A model generated the notes under the pieces. It had not been told where the DNA came from. It worked only from the letters and a program-made list of their open reading frames with translations, and searched no databases. A stretch of 64,000 bases of DNA from Streptomyces sp. AC555_RSS877 (GTDB lineage: Bacteria; Actinomycetota; Actinomycetes; Streptomycetales; Streptomycetaceae): assembly GCF_019049245.1 (NCBI RefSeq), contig NZ_JAGMUK010000001.1:186001-250000 (forward strand). The letters run 5' to 3'. Of the stretch, positions 43,075 through 51,712 are shown piece after piece. The first letter of the stretch is position 1. Every line of letters begins with the position of its first letter. Made by a program: the position numbers and the translations under genes.

Positions 43075-46000
43075 GTGAGGCGAAGCAAGAACGGTCCCGA
43101 GCCGTCGGCCCGGGGCAACTTCACCCCGCCGCCGCGCGGAGCGGCGTCCGCCCATGTGCCAGGTTCGGAGCCGATGGCCACGCCCGCTTCCAGTGGCGGC
43201 CGTTTCTCCCCGCGCAACTGGCGGGTGCCGACCCGGCTGAACGCGATCCTGCTCATACCCGTGGTGGTCGGCCTCGTCATGGGCGGCTTCCAGGTGAAGA
43301 GCTCGATCGACACCTGGCAGGAGGCCCAGGACGCGGAGAACACCGCGCGTCTGGTACGGGCCGCGCTGACCTACGGCAACGAACTGCTCGTCGAGCGCGA
43401 CGTGACCGCCGCGCCCCTGCTCCAGGGCAAGGGCGAGAAGAACAAGACGGTCGTCGAGGCCCGTGCGAACACCGACCGGGCGGCCGACGCCTTCGACGAG
43501 GCCGTCCGGAGCATGCCGGACCGGCCCAACCTGGTGCGGCGCCTGGAGCGCTTCCGCGAGGTGGAGCCGGACCTGGCGAAGCTCCGCAAGGCCGCCTACA
43601 CCAGCCAGCTCTCCGGCGTCGAGACGGAAGAGGGCTACGTCAACCAGGAGCACCGGCTGCTGGAGTTCGCCAACGAGCTCGGTCTGGGCACCGGCAACAT
43701 CACCAGCTACGGCCGTACGGTCTACGCCATCTCGCTGACCAAGGGCGCGGTCTCCCTGGACCGCTCCATCGGCATGCACATGCTGATCAAGCCCGGCCCC
43801 GAGGCCACCGACCTGGCCAAGCAGCGTGTCGCCCTCTCCTCGTACGCGTACCTGGAGGGCATCGCCATCCAGGAGTACACGAGCGGCGGCACCGCGCAGG
43901 ACGTCGCCAAGCTGACGGCGGCCAGCACGCAGATCAAGGCCGACGGCGCGAAGATGGCCGCGGAGGCCAAGGCCAAGGACCCGGACTACGTTCCGCCGCC
44001 CTCCGACCCCACCACGATGGTCACGAAGCTCGCCTCGCTGCCCTCCACGGACACGAGCGACCGCGCCGCCCTGGCCCAGGAGGGCATCACCGCGGAGAAC
44101 TGGTGGGCGGTCACCACGCTCAAGTTCAACGCGTACAACGCCATCGAGAAGGACCTGGCCGACACCGCGGTGAGCGAGGCCTCCGACATCGCCGACAGCG
44201 CCAAGCGTGACGCGCTGATCACCGGTGCCGCCGTCGTGGTCGCCCTGCTCGCCGCGTTCATCCTGGCCGGCATGGTGGCCCGCCAGATGAGCCGTGCGAT
44301 GCGCCAGCTGCGCAACGCCGCCTTCGGTATCGCCGAGCAGCGCCTGCCGATGCTGGTCGACCAGCTCTCGCGCACCGACCCCGGCCGCGTCGACACCCGT
44401 GTGCAGCCGATCCCGATCACCACCAGGGACGAGATCGGCGAGGTCGCCCGGGCCTTCGACCAGGTCCACCGCGAGGCCGTCCGGCTCGCCGCCGAGCAGG
44501 CCCTGCTGCGGGGCAACATCAACGCGATCTTCACCAACCTGTCGCGCCGCAACCAGTCGCTGATCGAGGGCCAGCTGACCCTGATCACCGACCTGGAGAA
44601 CAACGAGGCCGACCCGGACCAGCTGGAGAACCTCTTCAAGCTGGACCACCTGGCCACCCGTATGCGCCGCAACGGCGAGAACCTCCTGGTCCTCGCCGGC
44701 GAGGAGCCCGGCCGCCGCTGGGACCAGCCGGTCCCGCTGGTCGACGTGCTGCGCGCCGCCTCCTCCGAGGTGGAGCAGTACGAGCGCATCGAGCTGTCCG
44801 GCGTCCCGGAGGCCGAGATCCACGGCCGCGCGGTCACCGACCTCGTGCACCTGCTCGCCGAGCTGCTGGAGAACGCCACCACGTTCTCCTCGCCGCAGAC
44901 CAAGGTCCGCGTCACCGCGACCCGGCTGCCCGACGGCCGCATCATGATCGAGATCCACGACAAGGGCATCGGCCTCACCGCCGAGGACTTCGCGGACATC
45001 AACCACAAGCTGGCCAACCCGCCGACCGTGGACGCCGCGATCTCCCAGCGCATGGGCCTGTTCGTGGTCGGCCGGCTGTCCGACCGGCACGGCATCCGCG
45101 TCCAGCTGCGCCCCTCCGGCGAGCAGGCCGGCACGACCTCGCTGGTCATGCTGCCCGACGCGATCACGCACGGCGGCAGCGGCGGCGAGCAGCAGCGCGA
45201 CGAGTTCACGGTCTCGCAGATCATCCCGGAGCAGCAGAACTTCCAGGGCGAGAACTTCAACAACGGCCTGCCGATGCGCACGGCCGCGGAGCTGGGCTTC
45301 GACGACAGCCGCTACACCGAGGTCCCGGACGACATCCGGGAGCTGGACCCGGTGGGCCGCTCGCTGATGCGCGAGGAGCGCCGCGCGGCCCTGGAGTCCC
45401 AGGGCCCCCACGGCCAGCCCTCCGACCACCAGTCCGCCGAGTACGCCGAGAGCTTCGACGGCCCGGGCGGCTACCAGGAGCAGCAGCAGCCGTCGTACGA
45501 CCACCAGACGGCGTACGAGGAGCAGCGGCAGCCGACGTACGAGGAGCAGCAGCAGACGGCTTACGAGGCCCCGCAGCAGCCCGCGTACGAGGAGCCGCAG
45601 CGCCCGTCGTACGACGAGGGGTACTACGCGCCGAACGGCGGCCTGCCGCAGAACGACGCCTTCTCCTCCAACGGTGGTTACCCGGAGCCGGCGTATCCGG
45701 AGCCGGTCCGCGAGGAGCCCGCGCGGGCCCATGCCGCCGCCCCGGAGACGTTCTCGGGCTTCGAAGAGCAGTCCTACCAGGACGACTGGCCGCAGCAGGA
45801 CGGCTACCGCAACGGATACCCGGACCAGTACGCTCCGCAAGCGGAGTCCGTGCAGGCCGCTGACGTGAGTGAGCGGGACCGCGTAGGCTTCGAACGACCG
45901 GGACCGACCTCCTCCGCCAGCCACGACCTGACCGACGCCGGTCTCCCGCGCCGCGGATCCACCCCGAACGGCGCGAACGGCTCGGGCGGTGCACGGCAGG

Positions 46001-46335
46001 CGACCCAGGAGCCGTCGGCCCCTGCCGAGGGCAACGGCAACCCCGACTGGCGTTCGGCGAACGACGCGCGCTGGCAGCAGGCCTCGCAGCTCCGCAAGCC
46101 CAAGGCGGGCGGGGTCACCTCCTCCGGTCTGCCGCGGCGGGTGCCCAAGGCCAACCTGGTCGAGGGAGCCGCCGAGACCACCCCCCAGGGAGGCCCACAG
46201 GTCTCCCGCGCTCCCGAGGACGTCCGGGGCAGGTTGAGCAACCTGCGTCGCGGTGTCGAGCGGGGCCGCAGCGCAGGAAGCGAAACGAACGGTCAGGGCT
46301 TCGGTTCTGACAGCACCTACAACCAGGAGCGTTAG
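43075..46335 (+). CDS. cvnA2: conservon sensor-like histidine kinase CvnA (conservon 2)
   Basis: 1,086 residues, GTG start. Same plan as CvnA1: TM1 about 54-73, a helical sensor domain to about 378, TM2 about 378-400, HAMP, FKLDHLATRMRRNGENLLV, and HATPase N-box LLAELLENATTFS (about 592) with DKGIGLT and QRMGLFVVGRLSDRHGI. The kinase core is very close to CvnA1 while the sensor domain is strongly diverged, so the two should answer different signals through like machinery. The tail (about 700-1,086) is Gln/Tyr/Glu-rich (YEEQQQ, YEEPQ repeats) instead of Pro/Gly, but keeps the terminal SSGLPRRVPKANLVEG and RLSNLRRG boxes. Confidence 0.94.
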   Translation: MRRSKNGPEPSARGNFTPPPRGAASAHVPGSEPMATPASSGGRFSPRNWRVPTRLNAILLIPVVVGLVMGGFQVKSSIDTWQEAQDAENTARLVRAALTYGNELLVERDVTAAPLLQGKGEKNKTVVEARANTDRAADAFDEAVRSMPDRPNLVRRLERFREVEPDLAKLRKAAYTSQLSGVETEEGYVNQEHRLLEFANELGLGTGNITSYGRTVYAISLTKGAVSLDRSIGMHMLIKPGPEATDLAKQRVALSSYAYLEGIAIQEYTSGGTAQDVAKLTAASTQIKADGAKMAAEAKAKDPDYVPPPSDPTTMVTKLASLPSTDTSDRAALAQEGITAENWWAVTTLKFNAYNAIEKDLADTAVSEASDIADSAKRDALITGAAVVVALLAAFILAGMVARQMSRAMRQLRNAAFGIAEQRLPMLVDQLSRTDPGRVDTRVQPIPITTRDEIGEVARAFDQVHREAVRLAAEQALLRGNINAIFTNLSRRNQSLIEGQLTLITDLENNEADPDQLENLFKLDHLATRMRRNGENLLVLAGEEPGRRWDQPVPLVDVLRAASSEVEQYERIELSGVPEAEIHGRAVTDLVHLLAELLENATTFSSPQTKVRVTATRLPDGRIMIEIHDKGIGLTAEDFADINHKLANPPTVDAAISQRMGLFVVGRLSDRHGIRVQLRPSGEQAGTTSLVMLPDAITHGGSGGEQQRDEFTVSQIIPEQQNFQGENFNNGLPMRTAAELGFDDSRYTEVPDDIRELDPVGRSLMREERRAALESQGPHGQPSDHQSAEYAESFDGPGGYQEQQQPSYDHQTAYEEQRQPTYEEQQQTAYEAPQQPAYEEPQRPSYDEGYYAPNGGLPQNDAFSSNGGYPEPAYPEPVREEPARAHAAAPETFSGFEEQSYQDDWPQQDGYRNGYPDQYAPQAESVQAADVSERDRVGFERPGPTSSASHDLTDAGLPRRGSTPNGANGSGGARQATQEPSAPAEGNGNPDWRSANDARWQQASQLRKPKAGGVTSSGLPRRVPKANLVEGAAETTPQGGPQVSRAPEDVRGRLSNLRRGVERGRSAGSETNGQGFGSDSTYNQER

Positions 46336-46336
46336 T

Positions 46337-46759
46337 GTGAGCCCGATGAGCCAGGCGGCGCAGAACCTGAACTGGTTGATCACCAACTTCGTGGACAACA
46401 CCCCCGGGGTGTCCCACACCGTGGTGGTCTCCGCCGACGGACTCCTTCTGGCGATGTCCGAAGGCTTTCCGCGCGACCGTGCCGACCAGCTCGCGGCCGT
46501 CGCCTCCGGTCTGACGTCTCTGACGGCAGGCGCCTCCCGTATCTTCGAGGGTGGCAGCGTGAATCAGACGGTTGTGGAGATGGAGCGCGGATTCCTCTTC
46601 ATCATGTCCATTTCCGACGGTTCGTCGCTCGCGGTGCTCGCGCATCCGGAGGCCGACATCGGCCTCGTGGGGTACGAGATGGCGCTCCTGGTCGACCGCG
46701 CCGGTACGGTCCTGACGCCCGATCTGCGTGCGGAGCTCCAGGGGAGCCTGCTCAACTAA
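46337..46759 (+). CDS. cvnB2: conservon roadblock/LC7 protein CvnB (conservon 2)
   Basis: 140 residues from a GTG with AGGAG 7 nt upstream, immediately after the cvnA2 stop codon. Nearly the same protein as CvnB1; differences visible are few (for example SVNQ for SVAQ, FIMSISDGS for FLMSVSDGS, and the last residue). It is a roadblock/LC7 regulator for the CvnD GTPase. Near identity implies either recent gene conversion or interchangeable partners between the two conservons. Confidence 0.93.
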   Translation: MSPMSQAAQNLNWLITNFVDNTPGVSHTVVVSADGLLLAMSEGFPRDRADQLAAVASGLTSLTAGASRIFEGGSVNQTVVEMERGFLFIMSISDGSSLAVLAHPEADIGLVGYEMALLVDRAGTVLTPDLRAELQGSLLN

Positions 46760-46855
46760 CAGACACACGGTGCGTTTTGGCGTCCCGAGGCCATAAGGTT
46801 TCGGGACGCGGCTCCACAGTGATGGGTGCGAGGCACAGTCGGAGGAGGACAGAAA

Positions 46856-47440
46856 GTGGCAACACCCCCAGGCGGTTCACCTTCGGGTAACTGGTCGTAC
46901 GGCCCTGGCCAGGGCCAGGGCGACGGTTCCCAGAACCCCAACCGTTACAACTTCCCCTCCGCTCCGAGCCAACGGCGTCAGCAGCCGTACGCACCCCAGG
47001 GCCCCGGGCCGTCGCCGTACGACCAGCCGCCGGCCCCGCGCATCCAGCCCGTGCAGCCGCAACGACGTGCCCCTGAGCCCGCGCCCGCCGGGGCGGCGAA
47101 CAACCCCCTGGTGCGCCCCTACGCCATGACGGGCGGCCGCACCAGGCCGCGGTACCAGCTCGCCATCGAGGCGCTGGTGCACACCACCGCGGCTCCGCAC
47201 CAGATGCAGGGCCAGTTGCCCGAGCATCAGCGGATCTGCAACCTCTGCCGGGAGATCAAGTCGGTGGCCGAGATCTCGGCCCTGCTCACGATCCCTCTCG
47301 GCGTGGCCAGGATCCTCGTCGCCGACTTGGCGGAGGCGGGCCTGGTCGCCATCCATCAGCCCGGCGGCGACGAGAGCGCCGGCGGCCAGCCAGACGTGAC
47401 ACTGCTCGAAAGGGTGCTCAGTGGACTTCGCAAGCTCTAG
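46856..47440 (+). CDS. cvnC2: conservon DUF742 protein CvnC (conservon 2)
   Basis: 194 residues from a GTG with GGAGGAGG 7 nt upstream; the frame extends 10 codons further without a site. A disordered Pro/Gln/Gly/Ser-rich N-terminal extension (about 1-80, GQGQGDGSQNPNRY, PYDQPPAPR) precedes the same DUF742 core as CvnC1 (PLVRPYAMTGGRTRPRYQLA onward). The last codons and the overlap with cvnD2 are almost identical at DNA level to conservon 1. Confidence 0.92.
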   Translation: MATPPGGSPSGNWSYGPGQGQGDGSQNPNRYNFPSAPSQRRQQPYAPQGPGPSPYDQPPAPRIQPVQPQRRAPEPAPAGAANNPLVRPYAMTGGRTRPRYQLAIEALVHTTAAPHQMQGQLPEHQRICNLCREIKSVAEISALLTIPLGVARILVADLAEAGLVAIHQPGGDESAGGQPDVTLLERVLSGLRKL

Positions 47441-48002
47441 CGGAGGGCCTTCCCGCTCCACCACCTCCGCGAAGATCGTGGTGGCTGGCGGCTTCGGCGT
47501 GGGCAAGACCACGTTCGTCGGCGCCGTCTCGGAGATCAACCCGCTGCGCACAGAGGCCGTGATGACGTCCGCGAGCGCGGGCATCGACGACCTCACCCAC
47601 ACCGGAGACAAGACGACCACCACGGTCGCCATGGACTTCGGCCGTATCACCCTGGACCAGGACCTGATCCTGTACCTGTTCGGCACGCCCGGCCAGGACC
47701 GCTTCTGGTTCATGTGGGACGACCTGGTGCGCGGCGCGATCGGCGCGATCGTCCTCGTGGACACCCGCCGCCTCGCCGACTGCTTCCCCGCGGTCGACTA
47801 CTTCGAGAACAGCGGTCTGCCCTTCGTGATCGCCCTCAACGGCTTCGACGGCAACCAGCCGTACAACCCGGACGAGGTCCGCGAGGCCCTCCAGATCGGC
47901 CCCGACACCCCGATCATCACGACGGACGCCCGCCACCGCGCGGACGCGAAGTCGGCGCTGATCACGCTCGTGGAGCACGCTCTGATGGCACGCCTGCGGT
48001 AA
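47421..48002 (+). CDS. cvnD2: conservon Ras-like GTPase CvnD (conservon 2)
   Basis: 193 residues, GTG start overlapping cvnC2 by 20 bp. Same motifs as CvnD1 (GGFGVGKTT, FGTPGQDRFWFMW) and a near-identical sequence apart from the N-terminal SGGPSRSTTS and a few positions around GFDGNQPYNPDE. It completes conservon 2. It is followed by two hairpins before the convergent accE gene. Confidence 0.94.
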   Translation: MDFASSSGGPSRSTTSAKIVVAGGFGVGKTTFVGAVSEINPLRTEAVMTSASAGIDDLTHTGDKTTTTVAMDFGRITLDQDLILYLFGTPGQDRFWFMWDDLVRGAIGAIVLVDTRRLADCFPAVDYFENSGLPFVIALNGFDGNQPYNPDEVREALQIGPDTPIITTDARHRADAKSALITLVEHALMARLR

Positions 48003-48016
48003 CGAGAGACTCCAAC

Positions 48017-48050
48017 GGCCCCTGCGCCTCCCCCGGGAGGCACGGGGGCC
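48017..48050 (+). terminator. hairpin downstream of cvnD2
   Basis: Arms GGCCCCTGCGCCTCCC and GGGAGGCACGGGGGCC pair with two internal mismatches around a CC loop, 14 bp after the cvnD2 stop codon. It is the probable terminator of conservon 2. Confidence 0.7.
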
Positions 48051-48099
48051 GTTTGCGTCCCAGCGGATCTCCAGAGCCGCGCGGGCCCCAAGGGATGCG

Positions 48100-48139
48100 C
48101 GAAGGCCCCGGCCGCCCAAGGGGGCGGTCGGGGCCTTCG
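48100..48139. terminator. bidirectional terminator between conservon 2 and accE
   Basis: 18-bp arms CGAAGGCCCCGGCCGCCC and GGGCGGTCGGGGCCTTCG with one G-T pair around a four-base loop. It lies 17 bp beyond the accE stop codon, so it serves the accB-accE operon on the minus strand and backs up the conservon 2 hairpin. Confidence 0.8.
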
Positions 48140-48156
48140 TCAGTTGTGCGCGGGGC

Positions 48157-48345
48157 TCAGTGCCAGCTGTGCGGGGCGCGGAAGCCGGGCTCGCGCTCCA
48201 GGCGGCGCCAGCCTGCCTTCGGGCGGCCTCGGCGGGTCGGGGCGGCAGGGGCGGCGGCCGCGCGGGCCAGGAGGATGGCCGTGATGGCGGCGACTTCCTC
48301 GGGCTCGGCGTGGCCCTTCTCGACACGAATGTCATGCGTGGTCAT
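48157..48345 (-). CDS. accE: acyl-CoA carboxylase epsilon subunit
   Basis: 62 residues. Actinobacterial epsilon subunits are short, Ala/Arg/Pro-rich proteins that bind the beta subunit and raise activity of the biotin-dependent carboxylase. Here IRVEKGHAEPEEVAAITAILLARAA is the conserved helical part, followed by a basic Pro/Arg stretch and the terminal W..PGFRAPHSWH. The location 57 bp downstream of the beta-subunit gene is diagnostic. Confidence 0.9.
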   Translation of the reverse strand: MTTHDIRVEKGHAEPEEVAAITAILLARAAAAPAAPTRRGRPKAGWRRLEREPGFRAPHSWH

Positions 48346-48402
48346 GGGTGTCAGTCTCCGTGAGAGAGGTTTCCGCGGGGGAACCGCAGAGGTTCCGCAG
48401 GG

Positions 48403-50022
48403 TTACTGCGGGGGGTTGCCGTGCTTGCGGGAGGGCAGGTCGGCGTGCTTGGTGTGCAGCATCGCCAGGGACTTGATCAGCACCTCGCGGGTCTCCGCGG
48501 GGTCGATGACGTCGTCGACCAGGCCGCGCTCCGCCGCGTAGTACGGGTGCATGAGCTCGGACTTGTACTCCTTGACCATGCGGGTCCGCATGGCCTCGGG
48601 GTCCTCGGCCTCGGCGATCTGGCGGCGGAAGATCACGTTGGCCGCGCCTTCCGCGCCCATGACGGCGATCTCGTTGGTCGGCCACGCGTAGGTGAGGTCC
48701 GCACCGATGGACTGGCTGTCCATGACGATGTAGGCACCTCCGTAGGCCTTGCGCAGGATCAGGGAGATCCTCGGCACGGTCGCGTTGCAGTAGGCGTAGA
48801 GCAGCTTCGCTCCGTGCCGGATGATCCCGCCGTGCTCCTGGTCGACGCCCGGGAGGAACCCGGGGACGTCCAGGAAAGTGATGATCGGGATGTTAAAAGC
48901 GTCGCACATCTGGACAAAGCGTGCAGCTTTTTCCGACGCCTCGATGTCCAGGACCCCGGCCAGGGACTGCGGCTGGTTGGCGACGATGCCCACCACCTGG
49001 CCGTCGAGGCGGGCCAGGGCGCAGATGATGTTGCGGGCCCAGCGCTCGTGGACCTCCAGGTAGTCGCCGTCGTCGACGATCTCCTCGATGACCTTGGTCA
49101 TGTCGTACGGCCGGTTGCCGTCCGCCGGGACCAGGTCGAGCAGGATCTCGCTGCGGCGGTCCGTCTCGTCGCTCGGCTCCACCCGGGGCGGGTTCTCGCG
49201 GTTGTTCTGCGGGAGCATCGACAGCAGGTAGCGCACCTCGGCGAGGCAGGTCTCCTCGTCGTCGTAGGCGAAGTGCGCCACGCCGGACGTCTCGGCGTGC
49301 ACATCCGCGCCGCCGAGGCCGTTCTGGGTGATCTCCTCGCCGGTGACCGCCTTGACGACGTCCGGGCCGGTGATGAACATCTGCGAGGTCTCGCGGACCA
49401 TGAACACGAAGTCGGTGAGGGCGGGGCTGTAGGCGGCGCCGCCCGCGCACGGGCCGAGCATCACCGAGATCTGCGGGATGACTCCGGAGGCCTTGGTGTT
49501 GCGCTGGAAGATGCCGCCGTAGCCGGCGAGCGCGGAGACGCCTTCCTGGATACGGGCGCCCGCGCCGTCGTTCAGGGAGACCAGCGGGGCGCCGGCCGCG
49601 ATGGCCATGTCCATGATCTTGTGGATCTTCGTGGCGTGGGCCTCGCCCAGCGCGCCGCCGAAGATGCGGAAGTCATGGGCGTAGACGAAGACCGTACGGC
49701 CCTCCACGGTGCCCCAGCCGGTGATGACACCGTCCGTGTACGGCCTCTTCGCCTCCAGGCCGAAGCCGGTCGCCCGGTGTCGCCGCAGTTGTTCGACCTC
49801 CCGGAAGGAATCCGGGTCCAGGAGGAGCTCGATGCGCTCCCGTGCGGTCAGCTTGCCCTTGGCGTGCTGCGCCGCGGTCGCCTTCTCGCCGGGGCCGGCC
49901 AGCGCCTGCGCACGGATCTCGTGCAGCTCGGCGACCCGTCCGCGCGCGTCCGTCGGTTCACCCGTCGGCTCGCCCGTCGCCTCGTCGGTCGACTCACCCG
50001 GCGCCTCATCCAAAACGGTCAT
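48403..50022 (-). CDS. accB: acyl-CoA carboxylase beta (carboxyltransferase) subunit
   Basis: Transfers CO2 from biotin to acetyl-, propionyl- or butyryl-CoA to supply malonyl-CoA and methylmalonyl-CoA for fatty acids and polyketides. 539 residues. Both carboxyltransferase lobes are complete: LNDGAGARIQEGVSALAGYG and MLGPCAGGAAYSPA form the N-lobe oxyanion and CoA sites; FLDVPGFLPGVDQEHGGIIRHGAK and RKAYGGAYIVMDS form the C-lobe. The N-terminus carries a short repeat (EATGEPTGEPTDARG). Gene symbol follows S. coelicolor use (beta subunit accB with accE). The biotinylated alpha subunit is elsewhere. Confidence 0.95.
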   Translation of the reverse strand: MTVLDEAPGESTDEATGEPTGEPTDARGRVAELHEIRAQALAGPGEKATAAQHAKGKLTARERIELLLDPDSFREVEQLRRHRATGFGLEAKRPYTDGVITGWGTVEGRTVFVYAHDFRIFGGALGEAHATKIHKIMDMAIAAGAPLVSLNDGAGARIQEGVSALAGYGGIFQRNTKASGVIPQISVMLGPCAGGAAYSPALTDFVFMVRETSQMFITGPDVVKAVTGEEITQNGLGGADVHAETSGVAHFAYDDEETCLAEVRYLLSMLPQNNRENPPRVEPSDETDRRSEILLDLVPADGNRPYDMTKVIEEIVDDGDYLEVHERWARNIICALARLDGQVVGIVANQPQSLAGVLDIEASEKAARFVQMCDAFNIPIITFLDVPGFLPGVDQEHGGIIRHGAKLLYAYCNATVPRISLILRKAYGGAYIVMDSQSIGADLTYAWPTNEIAVMGAEGAANVIFRRQIAEAEDPEAMRTRMVKEYKSELMHPYYAAERGLVDDVIDPAETREVLIKSLAMLHTKHADLPSRKHGNPPQ

Positions 50023-50359
50023 GTAGCGACCTTACGAACACCACCAAGGAAAGCTCGCCGTCGACTCCGTACAGTCTCCGGACCGTTTCCTTGGTACCCC
50101 TGAACAGAACCGGGGCTGCATGCAGCCCTTCTGACTGCTCAGAGGGCACCGTGCTTGTAGGGGTCGTACAAACTCATCCGGTGAGAGTCACCTCACATTC
50201 ATGGGTGGCACATGCCCTCCCCGGGGTGACACGCACACCCAGTCGGCGGCCTGTGGAGACCACCGACCGAGGGTCCGCGCGGATCACCGCGCCCATCGGG
50301 TGGTCCCAGCCGATCTCAGCGGCGCACCAGTGCGGGGCGGCGGCTCGCTCACGCAGAGG
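50023..50359. other. accB upstream region with two palindromes
   Basis: A perfect 16-bp palindrome GGGCTGCATGCAGCCC (50113-50128) and an inverted repeat TTGTA-N7-TACAA (50155-50171) lie 90-150 bp before the accB start, in the promoter zone. Beyond them, up to the IS boundary, a minus-strand frame looks coding (see the pseudogene entry). Confidence 0.5.
50174..50359 (-). pseudogene. C-terminal fragment of an unidentified gene cut by the IS element
   Basis: From the IS boundary to a TGA at 50176-50174 a minus-strand frame encodes about 60 residues containing EIGWDHPMGAVIRADP, SVVSTGRRLGVRVTPG and HECEVTLTG, with good G/C at third positions in its first two thirds. There is no start on this side of the element. 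I do not recognise the family. It may be the tail of the gene into which the element inserted. Confidence 0.35.
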
Positions 50360-50430
50360 TTGACTTGCACCTCGGGCTGAAGCCCGAGGATTCTGGCCTT
50401 CTCGATCGTTGCTGTGCCGCTACGCGGCAC
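50360..50430 (-). ncRNA. candidate TnpB-associated omega RNA end
   Basis: In IS605 elements the 3' end of the tnpB transcript and the right end form the omega RNA that guides TnpB. Here the region after the tnpB stop codon contains a strong hairpin (50370-50389), and the sequence outside 50360 would be the guide. This is inference from position and family knowledge; the exact ends are unknown. Confidence 0.4.
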
Positions 50431-51643
50431 GGGGTTCGGTCGGGAATCCGTGGCTTCCTGTTTCTTCGCAGTGTGCCAGAACGAGTTCTGGTCTTACCGG
50501 CGCTCCGCAGGCCGATACCGCCAGTCCGGCGGCCGTCTTCACGTTGATCGCGGCGTTGATGTCCCGGTCGTGGACTGTGCCGCAGGCGGCGCACGTCCAT
50601 TCCCTCACGCCGAGGGGTTTGGGCCCGTCTTTGACGCCGCAGGTGGAGCAGACCTGACTCGTCGGCTCAAACCGGCCGATCTTGATCAGGGCCCGCCCGT
50701 ACCGTTGTGCTTTGTACTCCCGCATGTTCACGAATGAGGCCCAGCCAGCGTCGTGGACGGACTGGGCCAGTCTGGTGCGTGCCAGTCCCGTCACCGACAG
50801 GTCCTCCACGGCGATCCCTTGGTTCTCGGAGATCAGCTTCGTGGAGAGCTGGTGGTGGAACTCATGGCGGGCGTCGGTGACCTTGACGTGGGCGCGAGCG
50901 ACCTTGAGCCGGGCTTTTTCGCGGTTCTTCGAACCTTTCTGCTTGCGGGACAGTTCTCGCTGGGCCTTCTTCAGCTTCTTCTCCGCGCGGCGCAGAAACC
51001 GCGGGGAGTCGATCTTCGTACCGTCGGACAGGACGGCAAAGTGCGTCAGGCCGAGGTCGATGCCGATGGTGCGGTCGGTGGCGGGCACCCGCTCGGCATC
51101 CGCCTGTGGGTCGGTGTCGATGACGAAGGAGGCGAAGTACCGCCCGGCGGAGTCCTTGATGACGGTGACCGAGGTGGGGGTGGCGGGCAGCGTGCGGGAC
51201 CACTTCACCTTCACCGGACCGATCTTCGGCAGGTTCAGCCGGCCGCTGTCGGTGAGGTGCCAGCGGGCGTTGGCGGTGAACCGGATCGACTGCCGGGCGT
51301 CCTTGCGGGACTTGAAGCGCGGGGCGCCCACCTTGGGGCCCTTGCGGGTGCCCTTGAGGGAGACGAAGAAGTTGCGGTACGCGGTCTCGACGTCGCGCAG
51401 GGACTGCTGCAGGACGACCGCGGAGACCTCGCCCAGCCAGGAGCGTGAGGTGGTCTGCTTCGCCTGGGTGATCAGGCGGGTGGACAGCTCGCCGATCTTC
51501 GGGAACGGCTGCTGGGCCTTGCGGGCGTCCTCGCGGGCGCGCACCGCGTCGTTGAACACGACGCGGGCGCACCCGAACGCCTTCGCCAACGCCCTCTGCT
51601 GGCCGGGGTCCGGGTACAACCGGAAGGCGTACCGGAGCTGCAT
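50420..51643 (-). CDS. tnpB: IS605-family RNA-guided nuclease TnpB
   Basis: 407 residues, full length for compact TnpB. The N-terminal part (MQLRYAFRLYPDPGQQRAL) is the helix-turn-helix/REC region. The RuvC residues are all present: Asp196 in TIGIDLGLTHF, Glu280 in IAVEDLSV, and the last Asp in the CACGTVHDRDINAA region. The zinc ribbon is C-x2-C (CSTC) and C-x2-C (CAAC). No frameshift or stop interrupts it, so it is predicted active. It is divergent from the broken tnpA. The ATG at 51643 was chosen from the family N-terminus. Confidence 0.93.
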   Translation of the reverse strand: MQLRYAFRLYPDPGQQRALAKAFGCARVVFNDAVRAREDARKAQQPFPKIGELSTRLITQAKQTTSRSWLGEVSAVVLQQSLRDVETAYRNFFVSLKGTRKGPKVGAPRFKSRKDARQSIRFTANARWHLTDSGRLNLPKIGPVKVKWSRTLPATPTSVTVIKDSAGRYFASFVIDTDPQADAERVPATDRTIGIDLGLTHFAVLSDGTKIDSPRFLRRAEKKLKKAQRELSRKQKGSKNREKARLKVARAHVKVTDARHEFHHQLSTKLISENQGIAVEDLSVTGLARTRLAQSVHDAGWASFVNMREYKAQRYGRALIKIGRFEPTSQVCSTCGVKDGPKPLGVREWTCAACGTVHDRDINAAINVKTAAGLAVSACGAPVRPELVLAHCEETGSHGFPTEPRAA

Positions 51644-51712
51644 GACGATCACGCTACATACTTGGGTTATGGGTGAGATGCAGAAGATCAGAACTGGTCG
51701 GCACATACTTTC

